Counted from the stretch's first letter, positions 8,234 through 17,861 are shown. The stretch is 64,000 nt of DNA from Alphaproteobacteria bacterium (GCA_025350465.1 JANXXU010000030.1:62001-126000); one strand, 5' to 3'. Translations and numbers: made by a program. The notes: generated from the letters alone by a model not told the origin.

Positions 8234-8562
8234 TGCGCTTGCACGCGGTCCTGGCGCTCTTTCCCGACCTGGACGAGGCCGAACTTTCAACTTGGATCGA
8301 GCAGCATTGGGTGGAGCCCGAACAAGAGCTTGACGATGGTCCGGTGTTTCGGGAGATCGACGTGGCGCGGGTGCATATGATTTACGATTTGCGTCACCGT
8401 TTGGACGTGCACGAGGAGACTCTGCCGTTGGTGCTTTCCCTCGTCGATCAAGTGTATGAGTTGCGGCGCAATCTGAAGGCGATGACACGAGCGCTCGACG
8501 AGCAGCCGCCCGAAATTCGCGGCGCCATCCTGCGCGCGCTGGCTGGCGGCGGCCGGAACTAA
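8230..8562 (+). CDS. cbpM: chaperone modulator CbpM-like protein
   Basis: A 110-residue protein with a MerR-like winged-helix region at the N-terminus (WIEQHWVEPE, then a REIDVARVHMIYDLR helix) and a helical C-terminal half. This matches CbpM, which binds the J domain of CbpA and blocks its co-chaperone activity. Its ATG overlaps the TGA of the cbpA-like gene, so translation is coupled and the ratio of chaperone to inhibitor is fixed. A second ATG lies directly after the first. The family assignment rests on size, the helical pattern and the pairing with cbpA. Confidence 0.85.
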   Translation: MMRLHAVLALFPDLDEAELSTWIEQHWVEPEQELDDGPVFREIDVARVHMIYDLRHRLDVHEETLPLVLSLVDQVYELRRNLKAMTRALDEQPPEIRGAILRALAGGGRN

Positions 8563-8619
8563 CAACCGTATCCGGAGCAAAGTTGCGGCGGGTTCGCGCT
8601 GCAAATCGCTTTCCCGACA

Positions 8620-9801
8620 ATGAGGGGCCCAATGAATCCTTTCGGCGATCCCGCGCATATCGATGCTTCGCTCGATTGCCGGTCGATCAGTTTCGAGAAT
8701 CCGACAGGCGCGCGCGGGGCGGGCGGCACGGCTGCGGCTGGCCGCAAGGGCGCGCCGAACCGGCGGATAGAAGTGGGGGAGCGGGTTGTGCTCGCCGATG
8801 TCGAGGGGCCAGGACGCGTTCGGCACATTTGGATGACGTTTCGCCGGGCGCCGCCGGAGCAGATGCGGGCGGTGATACTTGAGGTCTTCTACGATGGTCG
8901 GGCGGAACCAAGCATCTCGGTACCGTGCGTCGATTTTTTCGGCCTGGCGCACGGGCGTACGGTGAACTGCGTCACTGCGCTGACCGCGGTGCAGGAGGGT
9001 CGCGGCCTCAATGCCTATTTCCCGATGCCGTTCGCGAAGCACATTCGGATCGAACTGACAAACGCCGGCACGCATCCGATCCTGTTCTACTATCAGATCG
9101 ACTACACACTGGAGGCAGCGGCACCGGGCGCCGGGTATCTTCACGTTGCATTTACGCGCGAAAATCCGACGTCACTCAAGCGCGACTTTACGATTGCAAA
9201 GGGATTTGAGGGGCCGGGCCGATTTCTCGGTTGTGTCGTCGGCATACGGGTGCTGCCGGACGACATGATTTGGTACGGCGAGGGCGAATTCAAATTCTAC
9301 CGCGACGGCGACGGCGCCAATCCCACCATCTGCGGTACCGGTCTTGAGGACTACGTCGGAACGGCTTGGGGGATGGGCATGCACACGGCGCTCTATCAAG
9401 GGGCGCCGCTCGTCGTAGTGCCGTCGTCGAACAATTCATCGCCGCTGAGCAAACCTGATTTCGTCAGCTTCTATCGCTGGCATTTGCCCGATCCTTTGAT
9501 CTTCCAGCGCGAGATGAAGGCGACGATCCAACAGATCGGAGCCTTGATGGTGCCGAAGGGCGCTGAGCATTTGGTCGAGGAATTGGGCGCGCGTCATTTG
9601 CTTGCAGGAAACGGATGGATCACAGGCGGTGATTTGGCCGCGAGCCGGTTGCACGCCTTTGCGCTTGCCGAGCGCTGCGATGACTACTGCGCAGCAGCGT
9701 TCGTCTATGCGTTGAAAGCGCAGAGCGTGCCACGTGTCAACGTCCCGGCCGCCATCGCCGATATCGGTTGGCGCGATTATGAGCGCAAGGGTTCGGCATA
9801 G
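8620..9801 (+). CDS. DUF2961 protein, glycoside hydrolase family 172-like
   Basis: A 393-residue protein with the DUF2961/GH172 jelly-roll architecture. Two conserved acidic segments are present: WYGEGEFKFY (Glu 221 and 223) and GTGLEDYVGTAWG (Glu 243), which in characterised GH172 enzymes supply the catalytic glutamates. Known members act on alpha-fructofuranosides or on D-arabinofuranose linkages, working as trimers or higher oligomers. There is no signal peptide, so the protein appears cytoplasmic. It stands alone between cbpM and the convergent rnr gene, with no other sugar gene near, so the substrate is open. An ATG at 8632 is an alternative start. Confidence 0.82.
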   Translation: MRGPMNPFGDPAHIDASLDCRSISFENPTGARGAGGTAAAGRKGAPNRRIEVGERVVLADVEGPGRVRHIWMTFRRAPPEQMRAVILEVFYDGRAEPSISVPCVDFFGLAHGRTVNCVTALTAVQEGRGLNAYFPMPFAKHIRIELTNAGTHPILFYYQIDYTLEAAAPGAGYLHVAFTRENPTSLKRDFTIAKGFEGPGRFLGCVVGIRVLPDDMIWYGEGEFKFYRDGDGANPTICGTGLEDYVGTAWGMGMHTALYQGAPLVVVPSSNNSSPLSKPDFVSFYRWHLPDPLIFQREMKATIQQIGALMVPKGAEHLVEELGARHLLAGNGWITGGDLAASRLHAFALAERCDDYCAAAFVYALKAQSVPRVNVPAAIADIGWRDYERKGSA

Positions 9802-9846
9802 AGCAGAGCCTCGTCCGGTCTGGGACTATGCGCGGCGGATGCTGAA

Positions 9847-12096
9847 TTAGCGTCGCCTTCTCGCCTGCGGTCGTTTAGGTGGGCGCGCTTGGGGGCGCGG
9901 CGTTCCCGGTTCGCCGCCTTCGATCAGGTCGAAACGAAGGCCGCCGGTGAGGGGCGCCGCTTCGGCCAGTCGCACGGTGACACCTGTTCCCAAGCGAAAC
10001 GTGAGGCCGGAACGTTCGCCGACGAGGGCATGGGCACGCTCGTCGTGCTGAAAGAATTCGCGGCCAAGTGAGCGGATGGGAATGAGTCCATCAGCTCCGG
10101 TTTCCGACAAGCGAACGAAGAGGCCAAAGCGGGTGACGCCGGATATGCGACCGGCAAATTCCGCGCCGATACGGTCGGACATAAAGGCGGCGATGTAACG
10201 ATCGTTGCTGTCGCGTTCGGCCGCCATGGCACGGCGCTCGAAGGCGGAGCTTTCTTCTGCCGTTTGTTCTAGCCGTTCGATCTCGCCCTCGGTCAGACCG
10301 CCATCGCCCAGGCTTAGCGCGCGGATCAACGCGCGATGCACGACCAGATCAGCGTAACGACGGATCGGAGAGGTGAAATGGGCATAGCGCCTGAGCGCCA
10401 GACCGAAATGTCCGATATTGTCCGGGTTGTACTCGGCCTGCGATTGCGTGCGCAGCATGATCTCGTTGACCATGCTCGCATAGGGGCCGCCGCGCACAGT
10501 TTCCAAGATTCGATTGAGCATCGACGGCTTGACGATCTGCCCCTTGGGGAAGCTGATCTTCAGCGTGCTCAAAAAATCGCTAAGCGCGTTGAGCTTTTCG
10601 GGCGCAGGTGGCGCATGAATGCGGAAGATCAACGGTGTGCGTTTGGCTTCGAGCGTTTCGGCGGCCGCGACATTCGCCTGGATCATGAATTCTTCGATCA
10701 AGCGGTGCGTTTCGAGGCGTTGACGCAGAGCGATTTCGGCAACACGGCCGTCGGGCGCCATTTGGATCTTGTGTTCGGGGAGGTCGAGATCGAGCGGCCC
10801 GCGTTGGTCGCGTGCCTTCGCCATCGCGCGATAGCAGGCGGCGAGAGGTTTTAACACCGCATCTAGGATCGGCTGCGTCTTGCCATTCGGCCGGCCATCG
10901 AGGGCGTCCTGGACCTCGGTATAGGTGAGCTTTGCCGCCGAGCGCATCAATCCGCGTTCGATGCGATGCTGTTTTAGTCGCCCCCCGGCGTCGAATTTTA
11001 GGTGCGCGGCGAGGACGGGGCGGTCCATTTTTTCTTTGAGCGAGCACAAATCCGCGGAGAGTTCTTCGGGCAGCATCGGCACGACGCGATCGGGGAAGTA
11101 GACCGAGTTGCCACGCTTCGACGCCTCGCGGTCGAGCGCCGAGCCCGGCACCACGTAATGCGCGACGTCGGCGATAGCGACGATGGCACGAAAGCCACCT
11201 TTGTTCGTGGGGTCGTCGTCGTGTGCAGCCCATACCGCGTCATCGTGATCGCGCGCGTCGGGCGGATCGATCGTGACGAGCGGCACGGTGCGTAGGTCGG
11301 CGCGCCCGGCCAATGGTGCGGGTCGCGCGCTCTTTGCCTGGTCAACCACTTCGTCGGGAAACGTGTCGGGAATGTTGTGCGCGTGGATTGCGATCAAGCT
11401 GATGGCACAGGGCGAATCCACGCGACCCAAGCGTTCGCGGATGCGAGCGCGAGGTAACCCCGCCAAGCGACCGGCGAGCGGCTCGGCGACCACAAGTTCG
11501 CCTTCGAGCGCGCCCCCCGTGTCACCCTCAGCGACAACAAACTCTTGGCGTGCCTTGCGGTCGACGGGTTCGATGCGGCCTTGCTTGCCGAGTTTCCTAA
11601 AGACCCCCAGTGCCTTGTGAACACTTGCGCCAAGGCGCTTGATCACATGCGCTTCGTAGCCGTCGCCGCTGCGCGTGAGACGGGCAAGAAAACGTTCTCC
11701 GATTCCAAGCGCTCGCTGGCTGCCTTCGCCTTGCGTGCCGGGCGCGAGCAGAATCTTCGGCGGATCGTCGCCGCCGTCCCACTGTGCTGGCTTGCAGATC
11801 AACTCGCCATCCGGGTCGCGGTCGACGACCTCGACGGCAATGACCTCCGGAAGGTCGCCCTTTTTGGTGAAGGTCTTGCCGCGGCCACGCTTGACCGCAC
11901 CATCATCCTGCAATTCGCGCAGCAGCCGCTTAAGCTCGATCTTGTCGTTGCCCTTTAGGCCGAAATGGCGTGCGAGGTCGCGCTTCGAGGCGGCTCCTGG
12001 ATGGCTTGCGACAAATGCGACGAGTTCGTCACGCGTGGGAAACGTGCTGCGCGTTTCAGTCTTGCGCGGCGGGCGAGGCGGCTTGGGTTTGTTCAT
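9847..12096 (-). CDS. rnr: ribonuclease R, 3'-5' exoribonuclease
   Basis: A 749-residue RNase II/R family enzyme. An N-terminal helix-turn-helix-like segment (residues 20-80) precedes cold-shock RNA-binding domains, then the RNB catalytic domain with DPPDARDHDDAVWA holding the magnesium-binding aspartates (near residue 275), an S1 domain (about 640-720) and a basic Arg/Pro/Lys tail. It degrades structured RNA, including rRNA fragments and, in trans-translation, defective mRNAs tagged with the help of SmpB (encoded at 39726). In many alphaproteobacteria rnr follows topA; here both are on the same strand but separated by an accessory block. Confidence 0.95.
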   Translation of the reverse strand: MNKPKPPRPPRKTETRSTFPTRDELVAFVASHPGAASKRDLARHFGLKGNDKIELKRLLRELQDDGAVKRGRGKTFTKKGDLPEVIAVEVVDRDPDGELICKPAQWDGGDDPPKILLAPGTQGEGSQRALGIGERFLARLTRSGDGYEAHVIKRLGASVHKALGVFRKLGKQGRIEPVDRKARQEFVVAEGDTGGALEGELVVAEPLAGRLAGLPRARIRERLGRVDSPCAISLIAIHAHNIPDTFPDEVVDQAKSARPAPLAGRADLRTVPLVTIDPPDARDHDDAVWAAHDDDPTNKGGFRAIVAIADVAHYVVPGSALDREASKRGNSVYFPDRVVPMLPEELSADLCSLKEKMDRPVLAAHLKFDAGGRLKQHRIERGLMRSAAKLTYTEVQDALDGRPNGKTQPILDAVLKPLAACYRAMAKARDQRGPLDLDLPEHKIQMAPDGRVAEIALRQRLETHRLIEEFMIQANVAAAETLEAKRTPLIFRIHAPPAPEKLNALSDFLSTLKISFPKGQIVKPSMLNRILETVRGGPYASMVNEIMLRTQSQAEYNPDNIGHFGLALRRYAHFTSPIRRYADLVVHRALIRALSLGDGGLTEGEIERLEQTAEESSAFERRAMAAERDSNDRYIAAFMSDRIGAEFAGRISGVTRFGLFVRLSETGADGLIPIRSLGREFFQHDERAHALVGERSGLTFRLGTGVTVRLAEAAPLTGGLRFDLIEGGEPGTPRPQARPPKRPQARRRR

Positions 12097-12140
12097 CTCG
12101 AGGCGAAGCAGCGATTGGATCGATCACAGCTTCATAGCAT

Positions 12141-13439
12141 TCATTCCGCTGGCTGAGGTGCAAGTTCTCCACTTTTTATCGGCGCAGATTCGTGTGTCGC
12201 AATCATAGCCGCGAGGCCAATCAGACCTGCGACCAGCCAATAGAAGGCCGGCGCGAGCGGATTGCCCGTTACTTGGATGAGCTTGGCAATTGTAAACTGG
12301 GTTGTGCCGCCGAAGGTCGCGATCGCCGTCGCGTAGACGATCGCGACGCCACCAGAGCGAATGGTGGAGGGCAGGGACTCGGTCAGCCAAATGATGATCG
12401 GCGTGCCGCTGAGCGCCGCGAGCGTTCCCAACACGGCCGTCGCGCCTAGAAGCGCTGCTGCCGTCCGGTAGTGCTCGATGACATAGAAGCTTGGCAGAAC
12501 GAGAAGGAGCAGAAGCACTGCCGGAATAATCATCACGGGCTTGCGCCCGAAGCGGTCCGATAGAGAACCGCTCACGAGATCGAAGCATACGCCAGTAATG
12601 CCGAGGACGATGGTTGCCGCGAACGATATCGTCGTCGGCATGTGCAACGTGGCGATGGCGTAGGTGGTCATGTAGTCGAGCACGTAGGCTGCGATGGTGG
12701 CACTTGCGAGCAAGAGCAGGCCAAGGACGATTACCCGAAAATAGGGACGCAGCGCAGGGCGTGCCGCGCCTGTGCTGCGTATTGAAAATGTCTCAGGCAG
12801 GTTGCGCCGCAGGGCCAAACCGAACGGTACGATCGCGGCGCCGAGAAGAAATGCAACGCGCCATCCCCAATCTTGCAGCTGCTGCTCGCTGAGAGCATTG
12901 GCGAGTGCGAAACCGACGAGGCCGGCGACGAGGATGGCGAGATCTTGAGTCCAGGCCTGCATCGCCGCGTAGAAGCCGCGATGCTGAGGCGGCGCCGCCT
13001 CGATCATGAACGCGGTCGTGGGACCGACTTCACCGCCTAGGGCAAACCCTTGCAACAGGCGGAAGCCGAACACCAAGACAGGGGCGGCACCGCCGATCGT
13101 GGCGTAGGACGGCGTCAAAGCAAGGCCGGTGATCGCGACGCCCATCAGCGTGAAGGAAAAAATCATTGCCGGCTTGCGGCCGATGCGGTCGCCCATAATC
13201 CCGATGACGACGCCGCCGATCGGGCGCGGCACAAAGCCTGCGCCGAATGCGAGGAGCGACGTCAACAGGCTTGAGGTTGGATCGTCGGACGGGAAAAACG
13301 TTCGACCGATATAGACCGCAAAGAACGAATAGGTGAGGAAATCGTAAAACTCGAGCGCGTTGCCGAGGACGACGGCGGCGACGTAACGGGCGGGCACCGA
13401 TCGTGCGGTCGGCGGCGCGCCGGTCGAAGGGTCACTCAC
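12141..13439 (-). CDS. MFS transporter, metabolite:H+ symporter type
   Basis: A 432-residue, 12-helix inner-membrane transporter. The MFS loop signature appears twice, as GDRIGRKPAMI between helices 2 and 3 and as SDRFGRKPVM between helices 8 and 9. FLTYSFFAVYIGRTFFP after helix 1 and the ALGGEVGP segment match the MHS family, which includes the dicarboxylate, shikimate and proline/betaine symporters. It may import an organic acid or heterocyclic substrate for the adjacent oxidoreductase; this is inference. It starts with GTG, 10 bases after the cytochrome gene, and may form an operon with it running on into rnr. Confidence 0.85.
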   Translation of the reverse strand: MSDPSTGAPPTARSVPARYVAAVVLGNALEFYDFLTYSFFAVYIGRTFFPSDDPTSSLLTSLLAFGAGFVPRPIGGVVIGIMGDRIGRKPAMIFSFTLMGVAITGLALTPSYATIGGAAPVLVFGFRLLQGFALGGEVGPTTAFMIEAAPPQHRGFYAAMQAWTQDLAILVAGLVGFALANALSEQQLQDWGWRVAFLLGAAIVPFGLALRRNLPETFSIRSTGAARPALRPYFRVIVLGLLLLASATIAAYVLDYMTTYAIATLHMPTTISFAATIVLGITGVCFDLVSGSLSDRFGRKPVMIIPAVLLLLLVLPSFYVIEHYRTAAALLGATAVLGTLAALSGTPIIIWLTESLPSTIRSGGVAIVYATAIATFGGTTQFTIAKLIQVTGNPLAPAFYWLVAGLIGLAAMIATHESAPIKSGELAPQPAE

Positions 13440-13449
13440 GTTTCACCCC

Positions 13450-14028
13450 TCATTTCGGGCACGCCATGCCGCCGGTCACCCATTGATGCATGAGCGTCAT
13501 GAAATCGCCGTGCGCCAGCGGCACCGGCTTTCGGCCCGTGCCAGGCGCCCAGCCCCAGAGGACCAGCGGTTCAACCTTCATATGCTCGACCAACGCATCA
13601 CCGCCCCGTCCGCCATTGCGTTTGGGATCCTTCAACAAGGCACAAAGCTCGGCCGACGAAAGTCCCTGCCAAACCATGGAAACGGGTGCAAGACGCCAAT
13701 GTGGTGCTCCCGGCGTACCGGACATCGGATCATTTCCGAAATCTTTGTGGCAGACACCGCAGCGCATAGCACCAGTGCCGGTACCGTCGGCACCGCGCAC
13801 GGCGAAGGGCACATGCGGACGGGGCACGTCGCCTTGCAGGGGCGAAGTTTGTTGGTGGCAGTTCAAGCAACGCGGATGCTGAAGAACACCTGCGATCTTG
13901 CCCCAGGCGGCAAGGCCCTGCGTTTCATCGGGCGCAGCTGTCGCCAACAACGGCCCCATGAGCCCGCCCGCCAGCAGAAGAATCGCGAATGACGCAAGTA
14001 CCTCGCCGAGCCGATTTCGTCCACCCAT
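13450..14028 (-). CDS. dihaem c-type cytochrome associated with isoquinoline 1-oxidoreductase
   Basis: A 192-residue exported protein with an N-terminal signal (residues 8-32) and two haem-binding motifs, CLNCH (about 54-58) and CGVCH (about 90-94). The surrounding segments (HPRCLNCHQQ, GAPHWRLAPVSMVWQGLSSAELC, PLVLWGWAPG) fit a conserved family annotated as an accessory subunit near isoquinoline 1-oxidoreductase genes. It probably accepts electrons from the molybdenum hydroxylase encoded on the opposite strand and passes them to the respiratory chain. The MarR gene lies divergently 169 bases away. Confidence 0.8.
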   Translation of the reverse strand: MGGRNRLGEVLASFAILLLAGGLMGPLLATAAPDETQGLAAWGKIAGVLQHPRCLNCHQQTSPLQGDVPRPHVPFAVRGADGTGTGAMRCGVCHKDFGNDPMSGTPGAPHWRLAPVSMVWQGLSSAELCALLKDPKRNGGRGGDALVEHMKVEPLVLWGWAPGTGRKPVPLAHGDFMTLMHQWVTGGMACPK

Positions 14029-14143
14029 GTCGAGATTTCTTGAGCGCGTTGTTTCCCTGCGGCGAACCTAGCACGAGTGCGCGCGCCGTGCTCGCACTTA
14101 ACCAAGGGCGAAAACGGGTCGTGCCCGCGAATCCAACTCTTGC

Positions 14144-14157
14144 TGATATTCGTATCA
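14144..14157. promoter_or_regulatory. palindrome in the marR/cytochrome divergent region
   Basis: TGATA (14144-14148) and TATCA (14153-14157) are inverted around TTCG. The element lies 40 bases before the MarR start and on the promoter side of the cytochrome gene. Its core GATATTCG recurs before iorA at 14675-14682, which suggests one regulator for both sites. Confidence 0.4.
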
Positions 14158-14197
14158 ACGCTATGGTTTGACGGCATCGGGCGTTGGAAGGATTGAA

Positions 14198-14656
14198 ATG
14201 GCCCAAGACGGCGACTTGGCGGAATCGCTTCGAGTGAGCTTTGCCCGTCTCAATCGCGCGCTCAAGATCGAGGGAGTGCGCGATCGCAATCATCCCTATG
14301 CGCGATTGAACTTGTCCGATCTCCTCGCGCTCGACCTCATTGGCCGCCAGGACGTCTGCATCATGCGCGACGTGGCGCGGGAACTCGGCTCGCCTATGAG
14401 CACGGTGACCAGTGTGGTCGATCGCCTGGTCAATAACGGGTTGGTTTCACGCGAGCGGGCGGCGAACGACAAGCGCTCGATTCGGCTGGTTCCGACAAAA
14501 CAGGGTCGCAAGTTCTTGGCGATGCTCAGTGATGAGCAGCGGCACAGCTGTGAAATCGTGCTGGCAGCGCTGCGGCCCAGGGAACGCGACATTTTTGTAT
14601 CGCTCATCGCCAAGGTTGCGAACGCTATCGAGGCCGACGCCTTCAAGGCGAAATAG
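14198..14656 (+). CDS. MarR family transcriptional regulator
   Basis: A 152-residue winged-helix protein. The recognition-helix region (VARELGSPMSTVTSVVDRLVNNGLVSRER, about residues 55-83) and the wing (DKRSIRLVPTKQGRKFL) follow MarR architecture, and helices at both ends would form the dimer interface. It is placed between the divergent cytochrome/MFS genes and iorA, so it probably controls both in response to the aromatic or heterocyclic substrate. The ATG at 14198 has GGAAGG upstream and was chosen over a TTG 30 bases earlier. Two palindromic elements flank the gene. Confidence 0.88.
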   Translation: MAQDGDLAESLRVSFARLNRALKIEGVRDRNHPYARLNLSDLLALDLIGRQDVCIMRDVARELGSPMSTVTSVVDRLVNNGLVSRERAANDKRSIRLVPTKQGRKFLAMLSDEQRHSCEIVLAALRPRERDIFVSLIAKVANAIEADAFKAK

Positions 14657-14675
14657 TACAGCTTCAGATAGTACG

Positions 14676-14690
14676 ATATTCGGACAATAT
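14676..14690. promoter_or_regulatory. palindrome upstream of iorA
   Basis: ATATT (14676-14680) and AATAT (14686-14690) are inverted around CGGAC. The site lies 20 bases after the marR stop and about 100 bases before iorA; a TTGACA hexamer follows at 14721-14726. The shared GATATTCG core with the site at 14144 makes it a candidate MarR operator. Confidence 0.4.
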
Positions 14691-14786
14691 ATTTGACCCG
14701 CCGACACAGGCGTGCTCTCATTGACATAAGGCTGTTCGCAGCCATGCGGTGGGGGCCGCGAACAAGTTTCGCAACAGGAAACGCCG

Positions 14787-15287
14787 ATGACCAAATTCGT
14801 CGTCAACGGGCACGAATTCGAATCCAACGATCCGCCGGACATGCCTCTGCTTTGGGCGCTGCGCGACCGGCTGAAAATGACGGGCACCAAGTTCGGCTGC
14901 GGCATTGGATTGTGCGGTGCTTGCACCGTGATCATCGACGGCCAAGCGAAGCGCAGCTGTCAGGTGCCGATTTCGAATGTGGCGGGCAAAGCTATCACGA
15001 CGATCGAGGGTCTTGCGCCGATCGAGACGCCGACGGCAATTCAAGCGGCGTGGATCGCCGAACAAGTTCCGCAATGCGGCTATTGCCAATCGGGTATGAT
15101 TATGGCCGCGACCGCGCTGCTTGCGCGCAAGCCTAATCCGAGCGACGCCGACATCGACGAAGCGATGACGAACATTTGCCGTTGCGGAACGTATCCGCGG
15201 GTGCGCCGCGCGATTCATCGCGCCGCCGGTGCGACGGCATCTGCCCAACCCGCGATCGCTCCAGCGACAGGAGCGGCCCATGAGTAA
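14787..15287 (+). CDS. iorA: isoquinoline 1-oxidoreductase-type [2Fe-2S] subunit
   Basis: A 166-residue small subunit of a xanthine-oxidase-family molybdenum hydroxylase. The plant-type [2Fe-2S] cluster cysteines are C38, C43, C46 and C58. The second cluster, in the helical domain, uses C97, C100, C131 and C133 (CGYCQSGM and CRCGTYPR). It relays electrons from the molybdenum site to an external acceptor. The Ala/Thr-rich C-terminal tail is longer than usual. Its last bases overlap the start of the large subunit by eight nucleotides. The true substrate, an aldehyde or N-heterocycle, is not determined by sequence. Confidence 0.9.
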   Translation: MTKFVVNGHEFESNDPPDMPLLWALRDRLKMTGTKFGCGIGLCGACTVIIDGQAKRSCQVPISNVAGKAITTIEGLAPIETPTAIQAAWIAEQVPQCGYCQSGMIMAATALLARKPNPSDADIDEAMTNICRCGTYPRVRRAIHRAAGATASAQPAIAPATGAAHE

Positions 15288-17529
15288 GCTCACACGCCGC
15301 GTCTTTCTCGCGACCGGCGTTACGGTCGGTGCAGGGCTGGCGCTCGGCGCCGGGTATCTCGCAACAATCGATACCGACGGTCTCGCTGGCGGCGACGGAC
15401 ACAATGGCGCCGCCAAGCTCAATGCTTGGGTCGAGATCCGCCCCGACGGCACGATCCGCATCGCCGTACCGCGCGCCGAGATGGGGCAAGGCATTTACAC
15501 CGGGATCGCGATGCTGATCGCTGAAGAGCTCGAGATTACGCTCGATCCGAAGACCGTCATCATCGAACATCCCGACGAACTCTTGCCTGTCTACACAAAT
15601 TTCGTCGGTGCCTTGAGTAAGCGCCCTGAGGACATGGGCGGACCGATCGATTGGACAATGAAGAAAGTCTACGCCTCGGTGCCGTTCATTTTGACGGGCG
15701 GCAGCTCGAGCATCGTGGACGGGTATCACTCGATGCGGCTTGCCGGCGCCACGGCGCGCACGATGCTCGTCGAGGCGGCTGCAGTAAGATGGGGAGTCGC
15801 AGCGGACTCCTGTCACGCGGCGAACGGCCGCGTGCTGCATCAGGCGAGTGGGCGCTCGGTGGCGTACGCCGAAGTTGCGCGCGATGCCGCTAGGCGAACG
15901 CCGCCGTCGAATCCGAAATTGAAAACTCAGGACGAATTCAAACTGATCGGCACGCCGCAGCAGCGGCTCGACATTCCCGACAAGACGCGCGGTACGGCGA
16001 CCTTTGGCATCGATACAGTGTTGCCCGACATGCTTTTCGCGACGGTCGTGCAATCGCCGGTGTTCGGAGGGCGAGTCAAGTCGGTCGACTCGACCGCTGC
16101 GATGGCGTTGCCGGGCGTGAAGAAAGTGGTCGACCTGGGCGATGCGGTCGGTGTCATCGGCGAAACCTACTATCACGCGCACAAGGCTGCCGCCGCTCTC
16201 GCGATCGTTTGGGACGATCAAGGGCACGGCGGGCTGAGCACCGCGTCCGTCTCGGCCGATTATCTCAAGGCACTCGAGACGGGCAAACCTTACGTCAAGC
16301 GCAACGATGGCGACGTCGATGCAGCTCTCAAGAACGGCCAAGTGATCGAGGCGACATACGAGACGCCGCTGCTTGCCCATGCGCCGATGGAGCCGATGAA
16401 TACGACGGCGTTGTTCAAGGACGGCAAGTTCGAGATCTGGTCGCCGAACCAATCGCCGACTGTCGTCAGGTGGGCAGCGCTCAAAGCAAACGATAAGGCC
16501 AAGGATGTCGTCATCCATACGACGATCATGGGCGGCGCTTTCGGACGACGAGCCGACGGCGACATGGTCAACCAAGCCGCGGCGTTGGCGGTGGCGATGC
16601 CGGGGGTGCCGGTAAAGCTTGTCTGGTCGCGCGAAGAAGACATTCTGCACGACACCTATCGCCCTTCGGCGATCGCGCGGATGCGAGGGGTCATCGGCGC
16701 GGATGGGAAGCCCACCGCGGTCGATTTCAAGAACGCGACGCAATCGGCGTTTCTTTCGTTCAGCCGGCGCAATATGCCGTTCGAAATGGGCGGCGATAGC
16801 GATCCGGCGAACATCGAGGGCGCGGTGGAGATGCCGTACGCCATTCCAAACGTGCGCGTTGCGACGACAACGATCGAGACACCGATACCGCTCGGGTTCT
16901 GGCGTAGTGTCGGCAACTCGAATACGGCGTTTTACGTCGAGAGTTTCATCGACGAGCTGGCGGCTGCGGCGAAAGCCGATCCAATGGATTTTCGGCGCGA
17001 TTTGCTCAAGCATGACCCGCGGCGTTTGGCGGTTGCCGATGCGCTCAAGGAAAAATCGGGCTGGGCGACGAAGCTCGAGGGCACCGGACGCGGGCGCGGC
17101 GTTGCCCTGCATACCTCGTTCCGCACCCATGTGGGCGAAGTCGCCGAAGTGACGGTCGCCGCTGATGGATCCCTGAAGGTCGATCGTGTCGTCTGCGTCG
17201 TCGACTGCGGACAAGTCGTGAATCCCAATACGGTCGAGGCGCAGGTCGAGGGGGCGGTCATCTTCGCGCTTTCGGCCCTCGTCTACGGCGAGATCACGAT
17301 CGAGAAGGGGCGGGTCGTCCAGGGCAATTTCGACCGCTACGACATGGTGCGCTTGGCGCAGAGTCCGAAGATCGAAGTTCACATCATGCCGAGCCGCGAA
17401 TTGCCGGGCGGCATTGGCGAACCGGGAACGCCGCCGCTCTTCGCGGCGGTGACGAATGCGATCTTCGCCGCGACCGGCAAGCGCATCCGCAAACTGCCGA
17501 TCGCCGGTCAGGGCTTCGTGTTGGGTTGA
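15280..17529 (+). CDS. iorB: isoquinoline 1-oxidoreductase-type molybdopterin subunit
   Basis: A 749-residue molybdopterin-binding subunit. It carries a twin-arginine signal ([10 protein letters not shown], residues 5-14), so the folded enzyme is exported to the periplasm with its small partner. Molybdopterin-contact segments include [23 protein letters not shown] and [23 protein letters not shown]. The catalytic Glu that attacks the substrate lies in [10 protein letters not shown] near the C-terminus. IorB-type enzymes hydroxylate N-heterocycles or oxidise aldehydes and donate electrons to cytochrome c rather than to an FAD subunit; none is encoded here, which fits. The start ATG overlaps the iorA end. 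Confidence 0.9.
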   Translation: MSKLTRRVFLATGVTVGAGLALGAGYLATIDTDGLAGGDGHNGAAKLNAWVEIRPDGTIRIAVPRAEMGQGIYTGIAMLIAEELEITLDPKTVIIEHPDELLPVYTNFVGALSKRPEDMGGPIDWTMKKVYASVPFILTGGSSSIVDGYHSMRLAGATARTMLVEAAAVRWGVAADSCHAANGRVLHQASGRSVAYAEVARDAARRTPPSNPKLKTQDEFKLIGTPQQRLDIPDKTRGTATFGIDTVLPDMLFATVVQSPVFGGRVKSVDSTAAMALPGVKKVVDLGDAVGVIGETYYHAHKAAAALAIVWDDQGHGGLSTASVSADYLKALETGKPYVKRNDGDVDAALKNGQVIEATYETPLLAHAPMEPMNTTALFKDGKFEIWSPNQSPTVVRWAALKANDKAKDVVIHTTIMGGAFGRRADGDMVNQAAALAVAMPGVPVKLVWSREEDILHDTYRPSAIARMRGVIGADGKPTAVDFKNATQSAFLSFSRRNMPFEMGGDSDPANIEGAVEMPYAIPNVRVATTTIETPIPLGFWRSVGNSNTAFYVESFIDELAAAAKADPMDFRRDLLKHDPRRLAVADALKEKSGWATKLEGTGRGRGVALHTSFRTHVGEVAEVTVAADGSLKVDRVVCVVDCGQVVNPNTVEAQVEGAVIFALSALVYGEITIEKGRVVQGNFDRYDMVRLAQSPKIEVHIMPSRELPGGIGEPGTPPLFAAVTNAIFAATGKRIRKLPIAGQGFVLG

Positions 17530-17540
17530 GAAGGGTCGCT

Positions 17541-17855
17541 ATGCGTGTGATCGGGATGATTGTGTCGCTGTTCGTCGTGGGATTGGTTGCGCAGGCTCAC
17601 GCCGACGACGCCACTGGGCTCTTCAAGAAGTATAAATGCACGAAGTGCCACGCGACCGACAGCAGACTAGAAACGGCGCCGTCTTACGACGAGATCGCCA
17701 GGAAGTATAAAACGACCGCGGATGCGCAAACGCAGCTTGCGAAAGTGGTCAAAGACGGCGGCAGCGATGTTTGGGGCGAGGCGCGCATGCCGGCCAATCC
17801 CTACATCCCGGACGCCGACGTGGCTGCGATGGTGAAGTGGATCCTCAAGCACTGA
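17541..17855 (+). CDS. class I cytochrome c, electron acceptor of the oxidoreductase
   Basis: A 104-residue exported monohaem cytochrome. The signal peptide ends near residue 22 (AQAHA). The haem motif is CTKCH (about 34-38), and Met in ARMPANPYIPD near residue 82 is the probable axial ligand. It starts 11 bases after iorB and is cotranscribed, so it is the likely periplasmic acceptor for the molybdenum hydroxylase. An in-frame TTG at 17526 would overlap the iorB stop; the ATG at 17541 has a GAGAAGGG sequence upstream and begins a proper signal peptide. It converges on topA with six bases between. Confidence 0.88.
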   Translation: MRVIGMIVSLFVVGLVAQAHADDATGLFKKYKCTKCHATDSRLETAPSYDEIARKYKTTADAQTQLAKVVKDGGSDVWGEARMPANPYIPDADVAAMVKWILKH

Positions 17856-17861
17856 GGCGCT

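Noticed and set aside
15133-17382. A long open frame of 749 codons on the minus strand opposite iorA/iorB
   Set aside because: It mirrors iorB, has an Arg/His-rich composition unlike any family, and is a typical antisense artefact of GC-rich coding DNA.
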